A stretch of DNA of 64,000 nt, from NCBI GenBank assembly GCA_907165065.1, contig OU015525.1, positions 46,425,037 through 46,489,036 of the forward strand. Reading direction: 5' to 3'. Below the pieces are notes generated by a model that worked only from the letters and a program-made list of their open reading frames with translations, was not told where the DNA came from and made no database searches. Shown here piece after piece: positions 59,701 through 64,000 of the stretch (positions are counted from its first letter, which is position 1; each line of letters begins with the position of its first letter). The DNA comes from Caprimulgus europaeus. Lineage: Eukaryota > Chordata > Aves > Caprimulgiformes > Caprimulgidae. The position numbers and the translations under genes are program-made.

Positions 59701-62551
59701 TTAAAGATAATTTTTGTTACAATTTAGGATTCTTTCCTAATGTAATAAGCATCTCTCAGTTGTGGAATGGTCTGGTAAATTCTGTGTATATTAAATTTTT
59801 AATTGAATAAATAACCTGTAGCTATTGTGTGCAGTTTCAACTGACATGCCTATAAAGTAAATGTACCTGTGAGTGTCTTTAGCAGTTGGACATTTAAATG
59901 TAATAATACTTTTTTCTAGTAGCAACAACAACAAAAATCTAACGTATCTCCACAGGCAAGACTAAAGCTCTTTCCCCATCAAACAGGGGAGCTACATATT
60001 CTGGGAGTCGTTTATAATCTTGGCACTGTTCAAGGTGCTGTGACATTAGATGGGATAGATCCTTCTATTGGATTACAGACAGGTAAGTGTGTTACTCTCT
60101 TAAGTTGTTTGTCTCTGGAAGGGGGACGTGTGTCTTCTGTGGAGTACAACTAAATTCTGGTTTATGGTGCTTGACTATCATGATGTAAGGCCTTCTTTCA
60201 GGCCTTCTTTGTAGAAGCAAAGGAAATAACTGGAACAGGAAAAGAATGAATTGACACTTGTAGGAATCCCTTGAGAGTGGAAGTAACCTCTGCCAAACCA
60301 ATACTTGTTGTTCCTTTTAACTCTGTGGAAATTCTGAAACAATTTTTTTTTTTTCAATTAAAAATTTAAATATTCCACCCATGCCATGTTGAGTCTGTAA
60401 CAACTTTCATTGATTCTTTTGCCATTCATTTTTCTTCTGGATCTTTACACTTTGTTAGTTTTCAGCTTTTGTCTGAATTTCTTTGCGTAAATTCCCAAAT
60501 TTAAATTTGACTGATAGAATTTTGGTTTAGCATTTAACTTTATTTTGGTTCTCTTTCCTTTTTATTAATGTATAAATGGGTTATTAATTGCATGTTACTT
60601 GATCTGTTTTGTTGAGTCATTAATCTGAGACTCTCTCACAGGGAAAACTTAGTTGTTAGAGGAAATGGGGATTTAGAAACATGTTTGAAAGTGTCTAAAA
60701 GAGATAACAGAGCTTGTTTAGCTGTCTATGAACTAGAAACTTTTGGAATAAAAACATTTGGAGTGTAGTAGCCTGTATTTGAAGGAAATAAAATGTTTTG
60801 GGTGACTTTCCCAGCTTGGCAGAATTAGGAAACAAATACATCACCTTCATGCTGTGTGCTGTGCACCACCCTCGACTTCCCAATTGTAGTGAGACTGTTG
60901 AAGGGCAGAGTAAGGTCTTTGATGGATAACAGACTGTCTGAACTCGCAATAGAAATGCGTTATCTGTAGGCTTTGAATAGTTCTTTGTCAGTGATGCTGC
61001 TTAGTCAATGAATACTGCATGTGCCTACTAACAGAGAAATAAAAATTATTTTTGAGAATGGGTAGGGAGCTTTGGGTCACCTCTCAGAAAAAAATTAGTC
61101 ATTACTTAAAAAAAAAAAAATCAAACTTTTAAAAAATTGTTTCAGGAAAGTTTGTCTCCAATGGGTTATCTGTACGAGGACGACAAGATTTAGAAATCCA
61201 AGGGCCTCGACTTAATAACACAAAAGAAGAAAAAACATCTATCAAATATGGACCTGATCGACGTTTAGATCCCATTATTACAGAAGAAATGCCTTTGTTG
61301 GAGGTATGTAGCTACTTTCTACTGGCAGTTTTGAGCAAATAGCTGAATCCAGAGCTTATGAATATAATTCTAACAGTGAAGTCTTAGACTTTGTTAATGC
61401 CCACATTTTTCCAGTTAATTTCTAATCTGTCAGTGCCAAACTTCTATAGTGGTTTTTTTTTTAAGTGAAACTTGAAGCCTCTAAGTTTATATCCTTCTGA
61501 AATTGTTATATTTCTTCTAGAGTTTTAGTTGACAACAGCTTTTATAGCCAAATTTCAAGGTGAGGAGGAGTAGGCAAAGCAGCTTTTTTCTGTTTGCCTG
61601 CCATTCATCTAGAATAGTTTAAGTTAGTTAATTAAAACACAGTGGCTTTCCTTACTAGGCTTATTAAAATGGTCCAGCTGGTTAATTACAACACTATAGA
61701 ATAGAATATTTCAGATGGAAGTGACTTAAAGTGATCATCTAGTTCACCACTTCAGGGCTGACCAAAAGCTAAAGCATGTTATTAAGGGCATTGTCCAAAC
61801 GCTTCTTTAAACACTGACAGGCTTGGGGCATTGACCACCTCTTTAGAAAGCCTGTTCCAGTGTTTGACCACCCTCTTGGTAACGGGAAGTTTCCTGATGT
61901 CCAGTTTGAACCTCCCTGATGCAGCTTTGAGCCAATCCTCTGTGTCCTATGACTGGATCCCAGGGAGAAGAGATTGGCTCCTCTCCACTTCCCGTCCTCA
62001 GGAAACTGTAGAGAGCAATGTCATTTAAAGATGTTGTTTCTTGTTTTCATGTACATTTGTAATTTGGCTCAATATTCAGGTTTTTCTTTTCTCCTGCTCT
62101 CTTCCATACAGGTGTTCTTTATAAATTTTCCTACAGGGCTTCTCTGTGGAGAAATCAGGAAAGCATATGTAGAATTTGTGAACGTAAGCAAGTGTCCTCT
62201 TACTGCGCTGAAGGTTGTGTCCAAGCATCCAGAATTTTTTACTTTTGGTGGAAATACTGCTGTTCTAACGCCACTAAGTCCTTCAGCTTCTGAAAACTGT
62301 AGTGCTTACAAGACTGTTGTAACAGATCCTACCTCTGTGCATACAGCACTGCTATCTTCAGCTTCTTCTGTAGACTTTGGGGTTGGCACAGGTCAGCCTG
62401 AAGTAATACATGTCCCACTTCCTGATGCTGTTCTTCTTCCTGGGGCTTCAGTGCAGCTGCCAATGTGGTTACGGGGACCAGATGAAGAAGGTGTTCATGA
62501 AATTAACTTTTTGTTTTACTATGAAAGTATTAAAAGACACTCAAAAATGTG
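28948..62551 (+). CDS. TRAPPC8: TRAPPC8, TRAPPIII subunit, 20 coding exons (3' end beyond window)
   Basis: TRAPPC8 (yeast Trs85 family) is a defining subunit of TRAPPIII, a cytosolic, membrane-associated exchange complex for Rab1 that acts in ER-Golgi traffic and autophagosome formation. The coding sequence is the join of 28948-29104, 34250-34444, 40035-40124, 41431-41605, 42032-42185, 43326-43413, 44871-45118, 46612-46727, 48036-48186, 49479-49579, 51083-51188, 53371-53502, 55603-55827, 56705-56813, 57561-57755, 57940-58070, 59178-59252, 59956-60082, 61146-61303 and 62112-62551. This gives 3,173 bases, or 1,057 codons plus two bases, of a protein of about 1,435 residues. Every junction has AG/GT ends and matching phase, and the peptide follows the human protein throughout. 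The last four hundred or so residues lie beyond the right edge. An extra in-frame exon at 37069-37152 is not included. Confidence 0.96.
29105..34249 (+). other. TRAPPC8: TRAPPC8 intron 1
   Basis: A 5.1-kb intron, GC-rich for its first 250 bases and AT-rich after that. It holds the TA/GT microsatellite at 29721-29818. I see no other exon, repeat family or RNA gene in it. Confidence 0.8.
29721..29818. repeat. (TA)n/(TG)n dinucleotide microsatellite
   Basis: Alternating TG and TA dinucleotides form two blocks over about 100 bases in intron 1. Long TA runs of this kind are length-unstable. Confidence 0.95.
34250..34444 (+). CDS. TRAPPC8: TRAPPC8 coding exon 2 (residues 53-118)
   Basis: Encodes VHMRDPNNQLHIIKNLKIAV through NVITAGDYDLNIS plus one base, nearly identical to human. 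The acceptor is a long pyrimidine tract ending TTTTTTAG; the donor is AGTG|GTATGT. The exon leaves phase 1, which fits both exon 3 and the extra exon at 37069. Confidence 0.95.
37069..37152 (+). CDS. TRAPPC8: Candidate extra TRAPPC8 exon (2b), apparent duplicate of exon 3
   Basis: Lies in intron 2, 2.6 kb after exon 2 and 2.9 kb before exon 3. The acceptor is TTTTTTCTATCAG|AT and the donor TTCAG|GTATTT. The 84 bases enter and leave in phase 1, so inclusion adds exactly 28 codons without a frameshift or stop. The peptide is DRSVKASVPWYSN followed by WKETLMELNTSTFYS. From the PW pair it aligns without gaps to exon 3 (PWFESYRECFLQSM...): P, W and E are identical, and Y/F, W/Y, K/R, L/F, M/L and E/Q are conservative; human exon 3 also shares the T of KET. 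I read it as an old tandem exon duplication used as an alternative cassette. It could instead be a decayed or chance exon. Transcript data would settle it. Confidence 0.55.
40035..40124 (+). CDS. TRAPPC8: TRAPPC8 coding exon 3 (residues 118-148)
   Basis: Encodes ATTPWFESYRECFLQSMPTS and DHEFLNHYVA, the orthologue of the human segment (human has T for C and L for V). The acceptor TTGTGTATTCCAG is U2-type. The donor GCAT|GTATCCTTT is a perfect match to the U12-type consensus. Confidence 0.95.
40125..41430 (+). other. TRAPPC8: TRAPPC8 intron 3, U12-type (minor spliceosome) intron
   Basis: The 5' end is GTATCCTTTG, the exact U12 donor consensus. The 3' end contains TGTCCTTAAC (41411-41420), matching the U12 branch-site consensus, with the branch adenosine 11 to 12 bases before the AG at 41430. 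There is no long pyrimidine tract between branch site and AG, which is also typical. It is the only intron in this gene portion with these signals. Confidence 0.9.
41431..41605 (+). CDS. TRAPPC8: TRAPPC8 coding exon 4 (residues 148-206)
   Basis: Encodes (C)MLVVSSSEPEPVEQFLKLS through YVLLHDVSTGEEQ plus two bases. It matches human with few substitutions. The acceptor ATTTAG|GTATGC belongs to the U12-type intron 3; the donor is AAAG|GTGGGT. Confidence 0.95.
42032..42185 (+). CDS. TRAPPC8: TRAPPC8 coding exon 5 (residues 206-257)
   Basis: Encodes ADSIYEEMKQRYGTQGCYLL through DPWSQYLQKNTIQSQ. It follows a 426-bp intron whose acceptor has a T-rich tract of about 30 bases. Ends in phase 0 at CCAG|GTATTG. 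Confidence 0.95.
43326..43413 (+). CDS. TRAPPC8: TRAPPC8 coding exon 6 (residues 258-287)
   Basis: Encodes NCYEDYPYTVISNKDTDHLI and SDGLDSEIK plus one base. This is the poorly conserved linker: human has ESYEDGPCTITSNKNSDNNL at this place. Acceptor TTTCTGGCAG, donor AAAG|GTATTT. Confidence 0.92.
44871..45118 (+). CDS. TRAPPC8: TRAPPC8 coding exon 7 (residues 287-369)
   Basis: Begins in the variable linker (DVLSNNFKTHPLQLDHPSGS) and ends in the highly conserved HGACLTLTDHDRIRQFIQEF and FRGLLPHIEKTIRQLNDQ. The linker is several residues shorter than in human. Donor ATCAG|GTCAGT. The 1.5-kb introns on both sides hold nothing I recognise. Confidence 0.95.
46612..46727 (+). CDS. TRAPPC8: TRAPPC8 coding exon 8 (residues 370-408)
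   Basis: Encodes LISRKGLSRTLFSATKKWFS followed by GSKVPEKSINELKNTSGL plus two bases. The human protein differs only at a few positions (SRS for SRT, IND for INE). Donor GCT|GTAAGT. Confidence 0.95.
48036..48186 (+). CDS. TRAPPC8: TRAPPC8 coding exon 9 (residues 408-458)
   Basis: Encodes (L)YPPEAPELQIRKMADLCFLV through DQAMLYAAGAL. This starts the helical-repeat part of the protein. Acceptor TATTTATAG, donor CACTG|GTTGGT, which has a T at +3. Confidence 0.95.
49479..49579 (+). CDS. TRAPPC8: TRAPPC8 coding exon 10 (residues 459-492)
   Basis: Encodes EMAAVSAFLQPGAPRPYPAH and YMETAIQTYRDIC plus two bases. Donor GCAA|GTATGT. The next intron is almost filled by a solo LTR. Confidence 0.95.
49782..50750 (+). 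mobile_element. Solo LTR in TRAPPC8 intron 10 (sense orientation)
   Basis: Begins TGTGCATTGGATTTACCTGT then AAGGTTTTGGTAG, and ends CCAAGGTTAACCCAGCA. Between these are repeated degenerate units of the GTGGAGGACC...GAGCAGG type, the GGCAATAAATTAATTTC block with an AATAAA at about 50569, and GGTGAGTGATCTCCCTGTCC. This organisation is that of a widespread avian LTR family. No clear target-site duplication is left (GAGCT on the left, CGATT on the right), so it is probably old. It is 202 bases from the exon 10 donor and 332 bases from the exon 11 acceptor. Confidence 0.85.
51083..51188 (+). CDS. TRAPPC8: TRAPPC8 coding exon 11 (residues 492-527)
   Basis: Encodes (K)NMVLAERCVLLSAEILKSQS followed by KYSEAAALLIRLTSE, matching human except I for L. 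Acceptor TTTTTGCTTTAG, donor TGAG|GTAAAA. Confidence 0.95.
51540..52145 (-). mobile_element. Solo ERVL-like LTR in TRAPPC8 intron 11 (antisense)
   Basis: Read on the minus strand it begins TGTCCTGGTTTTTAGCTGGG and ends AAACCACCACA. It shares with the LTR at 8335-8960 the GTGTTTTGGTTTCAG block, GGATCGTTATC, GGTGGTGAGCAA and AAATTGTTCTTATGTCAACC. The flanks GCATA (51535-51539) and GCATG (52146-52150) look like a 5-bp target-site duplication with one later change. It is more diverged from consensus than a fresh copy and contains no genes. Confidence 0.88.
53371..53502 (+). CDS. TRAPPC8: TRAPPC8 coding exon 12 (residues 528-571)
   Basis: Encodes DSDLRSALLLEQAAHCFINM through KFAFHMILAGHRFSKAGQ. 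Phase 0 on both sides. Donor CCAG|GTAAGT, a full consensus. The 2.1-kb intron after it holds no recognisable element apart from short T and C runs at 54670-54910. Confidence 0.95.
55603..55827 (+). CDS. TRAPPC8: TRAPPC8 coding exon 13 (residues 572-646)
   Basis: Encodes KKHALRCYCQAMQVYKGKGW through QQGAFLREYLYVYK, a tetratricopeptide-like helical segment that is almost invariant against human. Phase 0 on both sides; acceptor TTTTTTCTTGCAG, donor TAAG|GTAAAT. Confidence 0.95.
56705..56813 (+). CDS. TRAPPC8: TRAPPC8 coding exon 14 (residues 647-683)
   Basis: Encodes NATQLSPDGPLPQLPLPYIN then SSATRVFFGHDRRPAE plus one base. Human has NVSQ at the start. Donor GAAG|GTTAGA is non-consensus at +3. 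Confidence 0.95.
57561..57755 (+). CDS. TRAPPC8: TRAPPC8 coding exon 15 (residues 683-748)
   Basis: Encodes (G)EKQAATHVSLDQEYDSESSQ through LNRYSDNSRFPLAVIE plus one base. The intron after it is only 184 bp, the shortest in the window. Confidence 0.95.
57940..58070 (+). CDS. TRAPPC8: TRAPPC8 coding exon 16 (residues 748-791)
   Basis: Encodes (E)PITVEVSFRNPLKVPLLLTD through DFNAKHDGETKEL. This opens the beta-sandwich-like (Ig-fold) C-terminal half in TRAPPC8 family models (known of the family). Donor GCTG|GTAAGG. Confidence 0.95.
59178..59252 (+). CDS. TRAPPC8: TRAPPC8 coding exon 17 (residues 792-816)
   Basis: Encodes GTCDDDMIGTEAIAEFLINS then EETKV. The first half is poorly conserved; the second aligns with human EVISEFLINGEESKV. 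Both ends are phase 0, so the 75-bp exon could be skipped without a frameshift. Donor AGTG|GTAAGT. Confidence 0.93.
59375..59696 (+). mobile_element. CR1 LINE 3' fragment in TRAPPC8 intron 17
   Basis: A sense-oriented CR1 tail with ATAAATACCTGAAGGGAGTA, GACAGGACAAGAGGCAATGA, ACAGGCTGCCCAGAGAG, AAGATGACCTCCAGAGGTCC and a terminal ATTCTGTGATTCTG. A pyrimidine run (CCC, T6, C, then a long T tract, about 59478-59503) replaces the family's short AAACTTCTTTACTG, so a poly-T expansion has grown inside the element. It begins about 120 bases after the exon 17 donor. Confidence 0.92.
59956..60082 (+). CDS. TRAPPC8: TRAPPC8 coding exon 18 (residues 817-859)
   Basis: Encodes ARLKLFPHQTGELHILGVVY through VTLDGIDPSIGLQT plus one base. 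The end differs from human (GIGALPGCHT) with the length conserved. Donor ACAG|GTAAGT. Confidence 0.95.
61146..61303 (+). CDS. TRAPPC8: TRAPPC8 coding exon 19 (residues 859-911)
   Basis: Encodes (G)KFVSNGLSVRGRQDLEIQGP through RRLDPIITEEMPLLE. From GRQDLEIQGPRLNNTKEEKT onward it is nearly identical to human. Acceptor ATTGTTTCAG, donor GGAG|GTATGT. Confidence 0.95.
61690..62023 (-). mobile_element. CR1 LINE fragment in TRAPPC8 intron 19 (antisense)
   Basis: The plus strand reads as the complement of a CR1 3' region: ATAGAATAGAATATTTCAGA, TAAAGTGATCATCTAGTTCA, AAAGCCTGTTCCAGTGTTTG, GGGAAGTTTCCTGATGTCCAG and CAGGGAGAAGAGATTGGCTC. It ends 89 bases upstream of exon 20. Divergence and lost frame show an old copy. 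Confidence 0.88.
62112..62551 (+). CDS. TRAPPC8: TRAPPC8 coding exon 20 (residues 912-1058)
   Basis: At 440 bases it is the largest exon here. It encodes VFFINFPTGLLCGEIRKAYV through NFLFYYESIKRHSKM plus two bases. Human has one more residue in GTGSQPEV, where this bird has GTGQPEV. The donor ATGTG|GTAAGT leaves phase 2, so the coding sequence must continue beyond the window. Confidence 0.95.
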
Positions 62552-62988
62552 GTAAGTCTTTATCTACCTTTTTCTGTCACTATTAGCCCCTTAATAGCTT
62601 CTGTGAAGAAAAGTAACTATTACAGCTAAAAGCAGCACACCCGGTCTCTATACTATACATGCTCAGGATGACGATGTGGAGCAGGGCTACTTCAGATGAG
62701 TTCTAATCACATGAACTGAATGTCTGCTTGTGTCTGAAGCTAGTTCTGAGAAAGAAGCCAAGTTCATGTGCTGTGAGATTGTTCCATAATGTAAACCAAA
62801 GCAGAGTAAGTTGAAGACAGGCAAGAGTGGATCAGCAATGTACTCTTGAAATAAAACTAAAAGTTGTGGCAAATGCACCATTTTTTAGATTTTTTTGCAG
62901 CTTCTGAAATGCCGAAGTTAAGTTTTCGTTTGACTTTAAGCTAGTCTATAGGAATTTGTCCTCCTACAGTGTAGTTGTTATTTTCTTA

Positions 62989-63019
<31 letters not shown>

Positions 63020-64000
63020 TTGAACAGAAGTGATTCATCTTCTGAGTTCATAGTATTCGGAAAGTGAGGTGTTTCAGAGAGAGAAGATGGTTGTTTGGGG
63101 AATATATTTGTCCCCTACTGTACTGAAGTTTTCAGAGGAACTTAAGCGATGTGATCTTGTTTAACAGTACTCTTTGTAGACTGAGCATAGCTTTTACACT
63201 TTCAAAAAATGATTTAATTTGTGCTATACAGACATCTGTATACATGTCTGAAGATTAACTGCAAAACTGTTAAGTTTATTTTGTAAATAGTGACACTGTG
63301 TGAAGCAGAGTTTGGGAAACTGCTGATTTTTCCCTTCCAAAACAAGTATTGCATGATATTTTGGCATATTTAGTATGTAATGCATATCAAATTTTTACAT
63401 GCCTCTAATGTTTCCAAGTGGAAGTTATGGTAGCACAAAGCTTCTACGTGAGAAAAGCTCATGTGTTTTCTTGGTGTTCAAGAACGGAAGTTTACTTAAA
63501 ATTAGAAAAACAAGAGGATAACTTTTGCAAAGGGCTTGCTGGCCTGGAGGTTGAGCATGACTGAAAAAAGGCAGAGTAGTGGTGGTTCTAGAAGTAAGCT
63601 TCCAAGATTCTTCATTCAGGGGAATTTGTTGAATGCAGTGGTATTCTGTCTAAATGCTTTTTAGTAAATGTTTGTGCAGGAGATGTGACTAACTATTGGG
63701 CCTTTTATGATTTGTTTACTCAAAAACTCTGTTTTCAGAAGCATGTGTTGGTATTAAATAGTGTAATGACATAATTGTGCCAGTACATGCTTGTTTGCTT
63801 TCACCGTGCCAGTTGTCTTACATCAGAAATATTTCAAATATATTTTTTGTCATGGTAACATATGAACCTTTTTCTGCAGTATTTCAGACTGGGTAAGAGA
63901 TTGCATGTTTGAAAAGCACCTACAGCAAAATTGTTAAAAATACAGTTTTGATAGGAAGCTAAAAAGAAGTGACTCTTTGGTTGAAAGGAATAAATTGTCT
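62552..64000 (+). other. TRAPPC8: TRAPPC8 intron 20 (partial)
   Basis: AT-rich intron that runs off the right edge. It holds a C7 run followed by 26 T residues (62989-63021). I see no further exon up to position 64000. Confidence 0.85.
62989..63021. repeat. Poly-C/poly-T tract
   Basis: CCCCCCC followed by 26 T residues in intron 20, then TGAACAG. Although the end resembles an acceptor, no conserved coding sequence follows. Confidence 0.9.

Noticed and set aside
61831..62111. Frame running into TRAPPC8 exon 20 as an alternative first exon
   Set aside because: The upstream part is antisense CR1 and ordinary intron; the conserved protein begins exactly after the AG at 62111.
1..64000. CRISPR arrays, tRNA or rRNA genes, bacterial operons
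   Set aside because: None seen. The sequence is vertebrate nuclear DNA with spliced genes and avian retroelements.

Overview
The window is nuclear DNA from a bird. Three things show this. There are 3' ends of CR1 LINE elements, with the family's conserved pol C-terminus and ATTCTGTGATTCTGTGA-type tails. There are long terminal repeats of avian endogenous-retrovirus families. And there are intron-rich orthologues of two vertebrate genes, RNF138 and TRAPPC8. CpG-island promoters and short, well-formed exons fit a compact avian genome. The species cannot be fixed from the sequence; the LTR families suggest a neoavian bird (inference).

Layout. At the left edge lies the first coding exon of RNF138 (minus strand, 727-833) in a CpG island of about 1.2 kb; the rest of that gene lies off the left end. 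About 28 kb of AT-rich intergenic DNA follows. It holds CR1 fragments (7143-7424, an old one near 20560-20960, and 16820-17508), a solo LTR flanked by a perfect 5-bp target-site duplication (8335-8960), a second young LTR with two internal tandem duplications (25339-26187), and an orphan CpG island (about 15940-16560) with a GGACCA hexamer repeat. In mammals the gene between RNF138 and TRAPPC8 is RNF125. I find no recognisable RNF125 RING or zinc-finger exon here, and the orphan island is the only promoter-like position for it.

From 28.3 kb onwards the window is TRAPPC8 (plus strand): a CpG-island promoter, then 20 constitutive coding exons (28948-62551) encoding about the first 1,057 residues of a protein of about 1,435. 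The gene runs off the right edge. All exon phases join without a frameshift and match the human protein as I remember it almost residue for residue. TRAPPC8 is the TRAPPIII-specific subunit of the Rab1 exchange complex used in ER-Golgi traffic and autophagy; RNF138 is a nuclear E3 ubiquitin ligase of DNA repair. The two genes are divergently oriented and have no obvious functional link.

The best candidate for something undescribed is an extra 84-bp exon in TRAPPC8 intron 2 (37069-37152). It has good splice sites, is phase-compatible and keeps the frame. Its peptide resembles that of the next exon (40035-40124), as expected of an old tandem exon duplication. The intron after exon 3 carries a textbook U12-type donor (GTATCCTTT) and branch site (TCCTTAAC). 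The extra exon has a U2-type donor, so it should be usable only as an insertion and not as a replacement. Introns 10 and 11 carry solo LTRs in opposite orientations; the one in intron 10 brings a sense-strand AATAAA.
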